Notes: generated from the sequence alone by a model not told the origin. DNA of 64,000 bases from Cyathus striatus (GCA_025738555.1 JAOVFP010000010.1:2604001-2668000); one strand, 5' to 3'; shown: positions 12,129 through 25,599, counted from the stretch's first letter. Program-made: numbers and translations.

Positions 12129-14890
12129 GATGTGCTATGCTATGCTATGGTTTGGTGTGCAGGTTTGGTTATCGATGTCGATTAGGTTGGTGAGAGAGAA
12201 AGGGAAAGCAAAGCTCGTTCGCTGGACACAACCGCAGTCTGTCTGGCCTATAGATCAAAGAGCAAAAGGTGCGGTGCGGCTTCCTCGTGTTGTTGCCTAA
12301 TCCCCAGGCGTTGATAGACTACGTGGGAGATCCACAGCCCCTTCGTCCTGAGTCAGAAGAGAGAGAGATGAGAGTGCCTCAAGGCAAGTGCAAGGACGCT
12401 CAATCACGGGAAAGATGGATCAACGAGATGGCCTGCACCGCGTTTGGAAGGTAGACGCCTCGAGGCAAGAAAATAGTGCCGACACCACGCAGCCTGCTCT
12501 TGACATTTATACGGGCACGATAATAGCCAGACGGTAGCGATGGCGATTTTCTGACGTTCATAATGTACTTGCGCATTGTCTCTGCCGGCGAGAGAGAACA
12601 AGGGACAATTGCGAGAAGGGCCAGATGTCGTACTTGTCTGCGAATAGAAAGGGGTTTGTTGCCTGTGTGCGCTTGTTTGGAGCGCATGTTCCCTTGAGGC
12701 TTGGAATGTTGTTCGCCCGTTGGGGATGAGAATCTCCATGCGGCTGATTAGATTTCCTCGAGGCGCTTAGATGGACCGTCGGTCGTCGGGAGGCGCGCGC
12801 AACACGCTTTTTCAACGCTTTTTCGAAGATGAAAGTAGTCCATAGAATAAAAAGGTCTTTAGGTGGACGGAAGGTTATAGATCAGGTTGTGAAAAAAAAA
12901 TTTATGACTTCCCTGCGTGAACTGCCATGATGCTGATCAACGTGGTGGGGAAGATAAGTATGCGGTTGTGTAAGAAATTATTCAACTTCAGGCAGGAATA
13001 GACTTGGAGGGTATCCGTATCTGAGTAGAGTTAACTGATTATGTCTCCTGCACAACACAGATCATTTAGAGACGGGTAAACGTTGCTTGCACGCCAAGAT
13101 CCATCAGTTGTCGGTATATAGCTAGATAAGTTGCGATGGTGACTTGGTAGTGATTTAAATGAGGCCCGCTAGTGTGTGGTGGCAATGACCCGTGTCAACC
13201 CATACCAGATCTTCTCAAGTAAGCAAAGAGACAGCGAATCATCGAATTTTCTACCCTTGAAACATTTCATTAGCAGAAGATCATTGAAAAAGACATATCT
13301 TGATATGAGACTGCCTCCACCACATATCTTAAGTACGAAGATGTACTCCACTGATCGAACGATATTTTTTGCAGTCGCTGAACTCCACAGGTTCACTGAT
13401 AAGCGGTGGGGAAAAACAGGCAACTTTCAAACTTTCGCAGCGAGCATATATGAAGGAGCATCAGACTTGAGCTTGAGTAATTCAATGGTTGATCTAAATT
13501 GGATCGTGATCTTGGTGCTATGTCCATGTCACTAGTAATACATATGAGAATCTTGTAATGTATCGGGGTGTAAAGAGGGTATTGTGGCTGCTATTGGTGT
13601 GCCTTTGAAAGACTCGAAGGAGGAAGAGAGGAATGTAAAAGGAGTGGATCAAGCGATGGTTCCAAGCTGAGGCGTGTAGTAAGGCTGCAGATATACCTCT
13701 TTTTGCCTTGCACGATCTTTACGTACGTGTAACTGGTACATGACGCGTGTTGCTACTCATAAATTTCCTCTGCTTAAGTATTAGCACATAGCTTTAGCGC
13801 CCACAGCTTGTGGTATACAACCGTTTACGTTGTACAACTCTGCCATACTGAAGCTTCTTGAAGATTCGATGATTGAGTATTGAAATATGAAAAATGAATG
13901 TTTGGTTCGTGGAGCTAGGAAAGAACAGATACTGGCGAAGATGCAGAACGAACTGAGACCTCGATCGTCGGACAGATAAGCGCGTTACTTGGGAGTTGGA
14001 AGTTTCCAGCTTTCAAGCAGCCAACACATACGCATACAAATGTATAATCCTCGCTCTCGGCCACTCCTCTTTGGCTCCTCTCGCTTTTTCTTATGTGACC
14101 TCTTCCTAGTTAATATCTAGTCAGCTCTAAGCTGCGTTATCCACCGATATATTGTGAGAACACGACTTCTATGTTGATTCTAGTCCAGATTTTGAGAGGC
14201 TATATATAGTACTTCAATGCATCTATCACACGACAATCATGATTTTGTTGACCTAGAGCCTCCAAACGGACTCTGTTGCCAGTAGATGGCAGTCTGGGCG
14301 CGATTAAATCCTTTAGAGTGTAAGACCATCGGAACATTGGCAATAGTACCGCATACGCTTTTCGCCATTTCTTTTCACTGCATAACCTATACCTCACTTG
14401 CTAAGTACCGTCTCTCTTTAAAAATATTTCTTTCTCCTGAATATGCAAGTGGCAGAAAATGAATGAATTCAATAATTAGAAGAGTCTCTCTCTCTCTATA
14501 ACCCAGAGTAAATACGGACAGGAGCTGCTACAGAGACTAATAATTCCTTTCACAAAAATGTTCTGCGTGGATTGGATATCGTTATGGTAGCATTTGCTGT
14601 CAGAGCGTTTAGGTTTTCGCACCCGAGTATCACTTTGTACTCGTTGCCAACAGCGGCTTCCTCTATGGTGTCTTGACTTTCTCGGTGACGGTTGTGCTTG
14701 GAAGTTGCGTGGGTTTAATATCTTTTCCCTCTCTTAGTTGTATACTATAATATTTAGCAGGATATTCTGTGGTAAATACGAGATCTAGAACAAATCAAGA
14801 CAACATCGGAAGTTAAGAACGATAGATGATCATGGTACGATAAATCTAACTGCGCATTTTATTAACGCTTCCAAAATAGAAAAGTAAAAT
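12129..14890. other. intergenic, nothing recognised
   Basis: About 2.8 kb upstream of both minus-strand neighbours. The stretch just before 12128 is CpG-rich and should hold the promoter of the Gln-rich gene. Further right are short frames on both strands without motifs; I see no RNA gene or repeat beyond a short TC run near 14485. Confidence 0.5.
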
Positions 14891-17407
14891 CTAGTCCTTC
14901 TCGATGGCCATTTTAAATTCCCGCATCATCTTTTCGTAGAATTTGATGTTATCTTCGAATGTGTAATCGGTTTCCATTATCTTTATGACCTCGGAGTATA
15001 TTTCATGAGGGTCGGGCCTTCCTGGCAAATCTATCATTTCGTAGTCACTTTCAAGGTTATAGACGTTGTTGAGAAATTTCAATAAAAGTTGACACTTTCC
15101 CCATGCAAACAGGTAGCGAGACTTCAGTGTTTTAAGTTTGTCCCCCTTAAAGCAGTATTTGGCATATAAAATGGATTGAAGATCACCATTACGCCAATCC
15201 ATCGACGGAGGTAAAGGGGTGTCCTTTAGGCAAAGCCAGGCCAAGACCCATACAAAAGACTCGAATTCATGCACGTACTTCCGTTCTTCAGTACCTTCAA
15301 TAAAGCTTTCGTGGAGAATATGTCGTGCCATAAAGGGGTAATTCGCAGCTCGATCTCCAAAAAGTTCACAGCCTTTGATCTCTGATAGGTCAAAATCGTT
15401 GAGAACAGCGCAATCGTCCACGGTATCCCACATCAAATTATAAACGCTAATATCACTGTGGTAAATGCCTTTCTTCCATAGAGCATGATGGCCTGAAACA
15501 GAGAGGTTAAAGACATCAACGTTTCAAGAGACAAGGGTTACTTACAAGCTAAGCATTGCATCCAGGTCTTTAAACATTTCTCCTCCGAGTCGTCGTCAAT
15601 TTCTTTCAGAGGCTCAAGACGACGGAACAGAATTAGACGTAGAATCCGAGGATAAGTTCCTGGTGCCGATTTACCGAGCAAATCGGTGATATTACTGGTA
15701 ACAGAGGAAGTTATATCCTTCGAACCGAATAGTTTTGGAAGACGTTTCACCAAGTGCTTATCTTCTGAATTTGCTAAAGCATCAACGGCTTGCTCGATAA
15801 TTGCTACTTCGCTCATTCGGCGAGTTTCAGGCCAGCATGCTTTGATGATCAAGTTTTGTCCATCAAGAGACTTTGATGAACTGGGGAGTTTGGATTTACT
15901 GGCTGCACTGATTATACAGGTAGCTCGGCCTTTCAATACGGGTCGGCGGATGGGTAGCTCGTCAGATGGAGGGTGGATAGTGGCCACGACACCATTGTCG
16001 AACTTTATTTCGATCGGATTCGGTGGCGGGCCTGACTCGACGAACATGGAAGACGGAGCAAGAGAAGGTTCAACTCCCCAATCGACCAAATTGAAGCGTT
16101 GAAATACCGCGAGCAAGACCATAAAGTAGGGCATGTCTTCGACGAAATTCAGGCCGGATGTTTGAATAACATTTTCACGATCATGCCACCATACCCAGAC
16201 GATATCATCTGTAGAGCGATTAATAGGGCGAACAGTATAGAGGTCGATGACTTACCGACAATCAGAAGGTTAATAGCATGCAATGAGTAAATTCCCCGGC
16301 AGAGCATTTCACAACCATATAGACTAACTTGTTCGTTAGGTATAAGGTTATCAGACTGAATATTCTGCCTCTTTGACTCATGTTGTAAACTTGTCTCTGG
16401 CGAGGCTTCTGTTTTGCGTTTGTGTGAGATGCGATTGTCATCGTCCGATTGTCCAGAATTTGAAGAAAGCAGTGATTCGACTGATTGTTCTTCTGTGTCT
16501 GATGTTTCGGAATATTGGGAACTGGTGGAAGATGGAACGGACTCGACTTGGTCCTCTATCTCGTCATCATACCAATCACTGTCATACGTCATGGTGAGCG
16601 CGTCTTCTGAACCGGGCTCCGCGGCAACAAAACGTGTACTAGCACATCTCTGTGCCTCTGGAAGTTCGTTATCTGGAAATACATGGTACTCTTTTACATG
16701 CTTAGCATGTGGGGTGGTGTACTCTTTGTAAGGTTTTGAAAATCCAGCTTTGCCCATATGTCTTACTTCCACACTGCTGAAAATGTCGGACCATTGCAGG
16801 TTGACTGGAGAAGTTGGATTGCCAGCTATTTTCGAATCGAGGAGCCGTTTGGTGACTAGACACAAGCTAGGTGAGAGATCGGATTTACTGTAGTGGTATT
16901 CGTGATGAATTAGCTTGGGGTGATTTACATGCACGACAAGGTCGCTATATTCAGAAAGATCCCTGAGCTTGGGAATTTCTTCGTTTCTCAACAATTCAAA
17001 TGCGTCGTTGAGACATTTTCCCAAATACGGATATCCTTTTGTTTCACTAGTCCTTGCGACGCAGCTGTAATGCAAAATTAGTTTACTTCCCATTAAAATT
17101 TAACAACGACACTCACTAGGACGCTAGATTCTTTTTTCCTTCACTAAAGCCGGCACTATTGTATACCTTTGTGGTGGTAGCGATGAGCTTCTCAAGTAAT
17201 ATCGTTGAGTCTTCGGCGGGATCCTTAGCGCATAATTTGAGCATGCACTTTAAAAAGTCCATAAAATGGACACAAGTACGAGTTTCCAGTCTAATGTCTC
17301 CTCTAAGTTCGGGCCTTACGTTTCTCCTATCAAGGTGTAAGTGTTAATATTCGCAGAAATAACATGGATTGTGCCAGCACACACCCAGTCGCGTCACTAC
17401 TAGACAT
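14891..17407 (-). CDS. FunK1-type fungal protein kinase
   Basis: Start placed at 17407 (MSSSDATG), spliced over a 75-nt-class intron to RNVRPELRGDIRLETRTCV, the usual opening of this family, then through further short introns (about 17055-17118, 16205-16255 and 15495-15545) to the stop at 14891. The first half is the N-terminal extension with an acidic/Ser insert (about 16350-16600). The kinase half shows RATCIISAASKSKLPSSS, LIIKACWPETRR (the lysine-bearing strand), then GIYHSDISVYNLMW (HxD catalytic loop) and AVLNDFDLSEIKG, where the family has DFD in place of DFG. FANYPFMARHIL-like and WVLAWLCL blocks follow. FunK1 kinases are expanded in multicellular basidiomycetes; no substrate is known to me. 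All key residues are present and the reading frame is open across the joined exons, so it looks functional. Confidence 0.85.
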
Positions 17408-18436
17408 GATTAATGTGCCTTGTGATTGAGGGTATTGAGGGTATTGAGAGTAGGAGTGCGTGTACCAGTTAGGAGAAGACGGTTAGTACGAGACGGATGT
17501 GGTCCAAGTTGCTGTTGGTGTTTGTATGCGATGGTTGATACAACTATCCTCAAAACGTATTGAAGAGGAGTTTACGATACACCCTTGTACATATGTACTT
17601 AGACGTAGGGTTCGCTTTGGTATACCCTAAATGTAAAACAATATAAACTGCGCGAGGTTCTTGAAAATGAGTCCTCTACTTTAGGTCCTAATCAGGCATA
17701 TTATAATTAGCGACAGTAAGTCTAACAATGACAAGATTCAAGATGAATCCACCTTGGGCGTATTGAACTATTGCGCTGAACAGTGCACTGAGCCTTTTGA
17801 AGTCTGTACTAATGCAGATCCAAGTTGCGTAGAGTAATCAGATGAAATTAGTGTCGCTTAACGCGGGCTTCATTTATGATATTAGCCTAAGTATTGGTAA
17901 GTTTTGGAGGAAGATTTACCTATTCACGGAAGTTTTACGCTTAAGAGTTAAACGTTGAACAAACAAGACTAGAGTAAGACATCGGAGAACATCAGGAAAA
18001 CATTTCATCGGAGGCAAATCGGAGGGCAGGAGCAATTTGTAACGCGTTACGTTGAACTCCCACAACACGAGCACGTGCCTGTGACCGATTGACCTTCCAA
18101 ACTGCGTGACAACTTAGTGACAACAGCCAGGCGCTCCTTGCGGCATGCCCAGTGCCAGACCATCGGACTATGGTGCTCCTTCATCATATCATACTCCTGG
18201 CCAACCTTCAGTTTCAACCTTAAAAGTTTCACAGCTCTCATTTTGCTTATCTGAAGCTTCAAGCTGGCTGATAAAATCGAACAGAAACCATCCACAAACG
18301 CAACACGCGCGAGCGACATGACTATACAAGTCTTACCTCGATGTACGGGTGTATAACCTCTGTGATAATATCATATGCTGCCAAGTTAAACAACACTACA
18401 TATATGGGTGGTTGACGGTCTTTAGTTTTGACAAAT
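17408..18436. other. intergenic, nothing recognised
   Basis: Upstream region of the FunK1 gene. There are two tandem copies of GGGTATTGA near 17431-17447 and otherwise no motif or frame that I can support. Confidence 0.45.
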
Positions 18437-18445
18437 GATGCGTCT

Positions 18446-18497
18446 TACAGGCGTTTGCATTAGAAACTGCAGTCGCAAATTTTGCGGAATGTATTTG
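18446..18497 (+). repeat. left terminal inverted repeat
   Basis: Begins TACAGGCGTTTGCATTAG and ends GGAATGTATTTG. It pairs with 19224-19275 at 50 of 52 positions; one of the two differences is a CpG/TpG pair. Confidence 0.85.
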
Positions 18498-19223
18498 GGT
18501 GTATTTGTTATTGACCAAACCGCTCTCGTACCTTTCTTCATCCCCTGCTCCTCACGGGGTTCACCTATTCACCTGTACGAAGCTCTGGCTCATCGTCTAC
18601 AAAATATGTTCGAATTTTTACATCGTCTAGAGTCTGCACTGTAGAAATATTACGATAACGAAACAAGTTCAAGGGTTAATGAAGCTTCCTTGCGATATGG
18701 GAACCAGGAGTTAGTCTTAAGTACTTATCCTGTGAGACTTGGGTTTTCCAACGATAGAATTCACATTGCATGAGGATGCACATTGATCACGGAAAGTCGA
18801 ATGCATCGATTTGTCTTGGTGTGTGATCTTTAAGCCGTCGCATGTCGTTATACTAGTTGGAACTTGGATCTAGTCTTCGGCTACAAGCTAGTACATTACA
18901 AGGCTTTTTAGGTTGTCTATGGCAATTATTTATGCTCCATTTGAGTCCTACAGTGCAGATACCTCTATTTCTATGTACTTATCAAACCAAATTCAAATTC
19001 TATGAAACATTCTACTAGTATACCCTCTACCCACATCGCAAAGTTAACTTGCAGTCATTTATCATGACTCTTGTTTGTCGATTTAATCATATACATGTTC
19101 AATACGTCCAATGTAATTTTATGTGTCATCTTTCGAATCGGAACAACTATCTGGGATGACAGGGAATATAGATCTCGGCACGAGGCGTGACAAGGTCACT
19201 GTTTGCACATAGACACACAGGAA

Positions 19224-19275
19224 CAAATACGTTCCGCAAAATTCGCGACTGCAGTTTCTAATGCAAACGCCTGTA
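19224..19275 (-). repeat. right terminal inverted repeat
   Basis: Reverse complement of the left arm, starting CAAATACGTTCCGC and ending AAACGCCTGTA. Confidence 0.85.
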
Positions 19276-19494
19276 TTGGATGCGTATACTTATTTCACTT
19301 GCCATTTAAACCCGGTCAGGTACAGCCGACACGAGAGCTGTCAACTGCCGCCGTCTGACCCGTCGAAGATGCTGCATTTGTCGTGGGACTGAATATTGAA
19401 TTAGTCCATCAACCTTATCAACCTCCCAGAAACTGTGCACATAACAACCGACTACAACCTTTCCCTAATACCCTTCCTTTCCTTTCTCTTGGAC

Positions 19495-21933
19495 ATGTCA
19501 AGCACAGAGGGAAAGGGCAGAATCCATCTGCCAGAGGAAACTCTCCCTCTTTACACTGATAGCTCGCTATATTCTCCTACAGGAGATGTCTCTTCTTCCT
19601 CCCTTCTTTTGGACAACGACAAGAACAACAAAGCCGAGCATGAAGTCGCCAAAGGTACCACTTCGAAAATCTCCTGCTGGGAATGGGTTGTCGTCGTCGG
19701 TACATTCCTAATTGCATCTGCCGTTCGGGCGTACAGGCTAGATAGTACGGTGTAAGTGTCTATTATTGGTTTTGTCGAGTAAAACGTTGAATTTGCATGG
19801 TATCATGGTATATCTTATAGGCATGCGGGTGTACGGTATTCTACCGATACCAAGGCACTCCCAAAGCTTCTGGCCATGCTTACGGACATGCTACCAGGCC
19901 CTCGCGCAGGTCAGGCAATAGACGGACGGTACGTCCCTCCTCACCCTACATTTCTACCCTCTAACACCCCTATCAGCCCACACGTCACAGTAGCACGTCT
20001 ACTCATAGTCATCCTTGGTTCTCTCACCATCCCTTTCTCCTACCTCAGCACCCGCCTCCTCGACTGCCGCCCATCAACCGCCCTCCTCGTCTCCCTCTTC
20101 CTCACATTCGACAATGGTCTTATAATGCAGTCCCGCTACATTTTCCCAGATACCATACTCTTCTTTTTCACTGTCTTATCTTTCTTTTTCTGGTTCGGAT
20201 TCAGCAAGCGTGATCAGCGACAGCCTTTTTCGCGACAATGGTGGACGTGGCTCATGTTGACTGGTCTCAGCCTCGGAGCTGTGATCAGCTGTAAATGGAC
20301 TGGGATGCTCACTGCTGCTACTATTGCGGTGGGTGTTGGGTATCAGCTCCGGAACTTGAAGGATTCCTCTGAGAGGATGCGCCACTTCAAAGCTCGTGCA
20401 CTGTGCTTGGTCGTGGTCCCTGTTCTCTTTTACCTGATCACATCGCAAATGTACGTTGTAGCTTCGGGTGGGAAGGTGGACTATCCAAGTGGGTGATTTG
20501 CACACTTGCCGGCGATACGCGTTACTCACTATCTTCGCAGGCATAGATGTCTCGATTGGATCGACAGTTACAATCCAGCCATATAACACTGGACGTGGAT
20601 ATCTTCACTCCCATAAGCATTTCTATCCAGGCGGAAGCGAGCGTACGTTCCTCCTATCATCACCGCCGATCCGATGTTAACATATCCATATAGAACAGCA
20701 AGTCACCCTTTACCAAAAGGCGCACGCAGACAACAAATGGCTCATCACAAACACCACCTCCGCCATGGATGTCAACTACAAATCCACCTCCCTCTCCTTC
20801 ACTCGCATCTACCATAATACACCTATTAGACTCCGCCACATTAATACGCACAAGCACCTCCACTCGCACGATATCCGCCCTTACGAATCGAAATCCCGTA
20901 ACGCATACGAGGTCACCGGATACGGTCTTCTCGGCTTTGCGGGAGATGCTAACGACGATTGGATTGTCGATATCGTCGATGGCGATAGGGGTGGCAGGGG
21001 TACATTCAGCCGCATTCTCGTGAGGACGCAAAAGACCGTTGTGACCTTCAGACATGAGCGGACTGGGTGCTATCTGTACTCCAATGGGGAGCAGTTGCCG
21101 GAATGGGGACTCGGGCAGTTGGAGGTGACGTGCAAAATGGGTGCGGGGTTTGGGATGGATGGTGATCGTAATGCGTTGTGGTACTTTGAGACCAGCGATC
21201 ATCCCGCGCGTATGTGGATATTGTATATTGTTCGATGGTTAACTGACAGATGTTACAGATCCTGAACCCTCAGAGACTGACTTCTCCGTGTTTCCTCAGT
21301 GGTATATTGACTATTTCGGAATATCGGCAGATGCTTTGGCTCGGCCCCCTCCCACTTCCAATATGAAGACAAGTGAAAGCTGGTTCTTCCTCCTGAACCG
21401 CGGTGTCGTAAGTTCTTTCTGTAGCCTCGTACCCATATAAACCACTAACATTCACGGATAGGACTTCCGTGTAACAGCTAACATGATCCCTGAATTACTA
21501 TTCGTCCTCAATACCGTAGTATGGTGGCTCAGCTCTTTCGCTGTCATATCCTACGCAGTAGCCATCGTAGCCCTTGTATCCCGAGCAAGACGCGGACACA
21601 ACGACTTTGATAACCGTACGTTTCCTCCCTTACTTTTCTTTTCACCTCTCTCATTCGATTCCAGCCAAGGTTACCAAATTCATTACTACTGGGGGATATC
21701 TCTTCGTGGGCTGGGCACTCCACTATTTCCCATTCCTCATAGGGCATCAGAAGTTGTTCATATACGACTACTTCCCCGGTCTATACCTTGCGATTTTGCT
21801 CCTTTTCATCAGTTTCGATATGGGCACTGCTACTTTGCAGAGGAGGGTGAGGATACCAATTGTGCTTGCACTGCTTTGTCTTGTACTTTGGGGTTATTCG
21901 CGGTTGATGGTGTATACTTATGGCACGCCTTAG
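19495..21933 (+). CDS. protein O-mannosyltransferase (PMT) homologue with an atypical first loop
   Basis: PMT enzymes sit in the ER membrane and move mannose from dolichyl-phosphate-mannose to Ser/Thr of secreted proteins. Exons in order: a cytosolic start and first membrane helix (WVVVVGTFLIASAVRAYRLD); a multi-helix block with RLLDCRPSTALLVSLF and the lumenal/ER signature LSLGAVISCKWTGMLT; the MIR region (DVSIGSTVTIQPYNTGRGYL, LRHINTHKHLHSHD, DANDDWIVDIVDGD); and the C-terminal four-helix PMT block (FFLLNRGV, GYLFVGWALHYFPFLIGH, IYDYFPGLYLAILL, GYSRLMVYTYG). The usual PHE...FDEVHFG/HPPLAK stretch after helix 1 is absent: the second exon starts VHAGVRYSTDTKALPKLLAM. The start at 19495 is preferred over an in-frame ATG at 19435 for context. 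Because the catalytic Asp-Glu is missing, activity is doubtful; it may be a non-catalytic paralogue, or an exon has been lost. Confidence 0.85.
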
Positions 21934-22489
21934 TTGGCGGGGGAGAGGCATGTAGCTCAAATTAAGGAAAAGTGTAATGTGATACCATGTTTCAATCTGT
22001 AGAGCAGGCATTCTGCCTACATTGCAAAATGCAGTTTTCACTCGTTTTTCGTTTCCGTTCTTCATCGCGTCTACATTGTCCATTACTAACACTTACCTCG
22101 TTCATTACCGTCTTCATATATCTGTCGTACGTACGCTCTGAGAATACCAACTTCGCATTTCCCCCTTCTCTCTCTGATGCGCGCTCACTGGGTCTGAAGG
22201 ATGGACGGACGTCCATCCACTCGCACAATTTCTTTGTCGAGAGGATACCACCAACCCAAAATCCTCCTCCACACAATCGTCGAAGTTGTACATCCACCAG
22301 CTCTAACGACACGGCCGCCTGTTGGTATACCTATCTATTTCGACTCGTTCTACTAATCACATCATTTACATATTGCCATTTGCAATCTTCCCCCTCGCCC
22401 TCTTTGGCGTAATCGTCGTGTATTTCAGACCCGCATAGGGTACTTAATCTCGCTCCTTGAGCGTGAACGTACAAAGGGTACGTAGAGAA

Positions 22490-24920
22490 TTAAGTCAGAG
22501 CTGTCAAATTATCAGCTTCGGTATAACCATTAGAAGCACGGTACGCACTGTACTTCGGTCCTCCACCACCCTCCGGAACAGTCCAGGTAATATCTTGCGA
22601 AGGAACTTTGACGTCGCATAGTTTACAGTGGATGCAGTTCTATTCAGTTCATCAGCCTCTCCTCTTCTCTCTCAAAATAAAAAGTGAAAAACGAACCTGG
22701 GAGTTAATGACCAACTTCTTTCCTCCCCACCCCTCCTTCTCGCCCTCTCTGTCCTGAGCCTCAACATATTCATACACACCCGCAGGACACGCGTGACCCA
22801 GCAATCCCGCATAATCCTCCACATTACGTTTAACATGCTCCCGTCTGCACTTGAGTTCGTCTTTCTCGAAAGCGGAGGGTTGGGCGGAGGGGCCTGCGCC
22901 TACAGCCAAATTACCTTCCTTACCGGCTTCTGTAGCGTCCAGCTGATCCATAAACTTCCTAGTCTTGACAACGCGCAAATGAACGGGCTGGTCTTCGGCG
23001 TGGTTCGTCCCTGTTAAAGCGACGCTTGTCATGAGGTCTGTTGAGAGTGGTGGCTCGAATGCGGGGTATTCTATTGGTTTGTGTTGTCTTGAGGAGTCGG
23101 TGTGGGATGAGTCGTAAGAGGTGTGGGTGTCCTGCGTGGGAGGGGTTAGTGGTTGGATCGACGAAGAGGAGAAGGTTACAGGGCGGAAATGAGATATGAA
23201 GATAGTAAAAGCCTGCACAAAGCACAGGCAACAGCTACAACTGCGGAAAGAACGAAACTTTGACTGACCTCACCCTCCACTGAATGCTTAAACGTCCATG
23301 GCACCCTCCCCTTCAAAAACAGCGTATCCACGCCTGAGTACGCTACACCTCCCCATATACCAAGGGCAGTATCAAACGAAGGCCGCAAGTTGCGAACTTC
23401 GTAAAGGTCGTCCCAAATCCATGATTTACGTAGGTTAGTGTCGTATGATTTCATGTCGACTGCCTTTCCTTCTGTAGCTTGGGCCTCGGAAGCCGGAGCA
23501 GATTCTACACATAGCAAAGCATTAGCGGGCTGAACTTGGGAAGCAGAAGCAGAACTCGTACCTTCAGTTGCCTCAGCATCAGTGCGCCCAACAACCGCCT
23601 CGTAAGCAGTTTCTGCGGCAAGCATCCCGCTCTTCATCGCATTGTGCGTTCCCTTGATCTTAGCTATATTCACGAAACCGGCTGAACATCCAATAAGCGC
23701 TCCACCGGGGAAATGTAGCTTGGGGATGGCTTGGAGGCCGCCTTCGTTGAGGACGCGAGCGGCGTAGGAGAGGCGTGTGGAGGACCCGCTTAAGAGGGTG
23801 CGGAAGTAAGGATGATGTTTCATGCTCTGCGAGCAATGGGGTAAGAAGAGAAAGGAAGAGAGAAAGGAAGAGACATACCTGGAATTCGCGGTATGGGCTT
23901 AAGTACGGGTTCTTATAGTCCAAACCAATGACAAGACCTAGAGAGACAAGGCCATCGTCCATATGATACACCCATCCACCGCCATAAGTCTGCCAATCCA
24001 ACGGCTTGCCCATTGTATGCACCACCTCTCCGGGACGATACTGCTCCGGATCCACCCTCCACACCTCTTTTAATCCTATCCCATAAGTCTGAGGCTGCGC
24101 TTCCTTGCGCAATTTGTATCGGCTGATGGCTTGTTTCGATAGCGATCCATGCGCGCCTTCCGCTAGGAGCGTCACCTTAGAGCGGAACGCCATCCCAGGC
24201 TCGAAAGAGGCTTTCTTCCGGAACGTCCGCGTCAGCCCGACTTCGTTAGTCACAACACCCTGCACACTACGCGTAGGTGTCCCCCATGGATCCACCGAGT
24301 CTTCTTCCTTGCTATAAAGAAGCTGGGCTCCAGCGAAACCGGGGTATATCTCCACGCCATATTTTTCCTCCGCTATCCCAGCCAACCAGCGCGTGAATTG
24401 CGAGAGGGAGACGATGTAGTTCCCTGTGTTGTCCATTTGTGGGGGGTGTGGCATGGGTATGGAGAGTGACTTTGTGAGATACAGCATTTTACTGTGTGTT
24501 GCGGGTTGAGTTAGTGGGTGGTTCGGGTGTGCTGTTTGCCAGGATGGTAAGAGCTCGTTTAGGGCGCGCGGTTCGATTACTGCGCCTGAGACGATGTGTG
24601 CGCCTGATAGGGTGGTTAGTTACGATGCTTATGCGTATCGTTGGAAGAAACGCACCGACTTCGGATCCCTTCTCGAGAACCACGACTCGTATTTCATTCC
24701 CCTTCTCCCTCTCCAGCTGCTTTAGCCGTATAGCAGCACTGAGTCCGGCAGGCCCAGCACCGACGATACATACGTCAACCTCATCTTCCGCACGTTCGAT
24801 TTCCGCAGGGTTGAAATAATCTGATTCTTCTTGGAGTGGGTGGGAGACGTGTAGTCTTCGAGGTGTTAGTGTTCTCAGAGTTCGTGGGTGGAGGATGCGT
24901 CTGCGGGTGAACCGTAGCAT
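22490..24920 (-). CDS. ETFDH: electron transfer flavoprotein:ubiquinone oxidoreductase (ETF-QO), mitochondrial
   Basis: Inner-membrane flavoprotein that passes electrons from ETF (fatty-acid and amino-acid oxidation) to ubiquinone. Start at 24920 in a CACCATG context, followed by an Arg-rich presequence that should target mitochondria. [20 protein letters not shown] is the FAD-binding Rossmann loop. Exon 2 begins [40 protein letters not shown] and [28 protein letters not shown] are family hallmarks, the latter closing the FAD site and the quinone-binding region. PWTFKH and [10 protein letters not shown] follow. The four 4Fe-4S cysteines are [10 protein letters not shown] (one) and NCIHCKLC (three), split by the last intron, and the protein ends at the TAA at 22490. 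Introns near 24604-24653, 23826-23878, 23138-23270 and 22636-22695 splice cleanly. Two decayed partial copies lie at 49982-50820 and 52550-53217. Confidence 0.93.
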
Positions 24921-25599
24921 GGTGGTAGAAGATAGGATAAAGGAGGGGGAGGCTAGGAGGGAGGAAGAGAGAGGCGCAGAGCAACCCGGACGGGACTCGG
25001 ATGCGGGGAGGACTTAAAATTAGCGCCTTCTCATTCGTTCGTCGATATCACGTGCAATTTGCTTGGGTGTGCCATCGGGCTTGATCGCAGTTCAAGGGTT
25101 TCTTGCACTGGGCCAATAGGGGCGGCAGCACTGTGGGTGCGGGCCGTGAAGCGCCATCCCTTCACGGGCGGCTGACATTTGATGGGATCTTTGTTGTGAG
25201 TGAGCTCACTATGACCTCTTGGTCGAGGCCGCTGACACTTGCCAACTCTACACGATCTCATTCCCAATGGCCAGATTATCGTGACTCATCATGAATTTAT
25301 TGACTCCTGTCACTTCAGGCATCCTCTTTGTGACTTCCAGCATCTTGCTGGCTGGGTCAACTGAGCCTTTAATGTCTTTCCCTTTCTCAAGCTGGGTTTA
25401 TGTTCACTTTACCTCAAGACTGCAGGAACAATAATTATGTTACTGATGCACTCTCCCACCAGCATTTTGCCTCTGTGTGTCAGTATGATCCTCTTTTATC
25501 TCATCACTCTTTACTGCCCCCACAGAATGCACTGGGGGCAATCTCAAAATGAACATCTCCACCTCTGGGTCCAGGCAACCCATTTGTGCTCCCTGGACC

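Larger units (their letters stand above)
18437..19285. mobile_element. non-autonomous inverted-repeat element (MITE-like)
   Basis: Two 52-bp arms, 18446-18497 and 19224-19275, are inverted copies of each other with only two mismatches. The centre of about 726 bp has no long reading frame. Just outside the arms, GATGCGT occurs in direct orientation at 18437-18443 and 19279-19285, which could be a target duplication separated from the arms by two or three bases. Size, long inverted ends and lack of a transposase suit a MITE. It lies between the FunK1 and mannosyltransferase genes and disrupts neither. Confidence 0.65.

Noticed and set aside
13176..13535. 119-codon plus-strand frame
   Set aside because: It overlaps a frame of similar length on the other strand, has no motifs and no supporting introns or promoter.
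24560..24600. tRNA B-box-like GGTTCGATTAC
   Set aside because: It lies within the coding sequence of ETF-QO and no matching A box or cloverleaf surrounds it.
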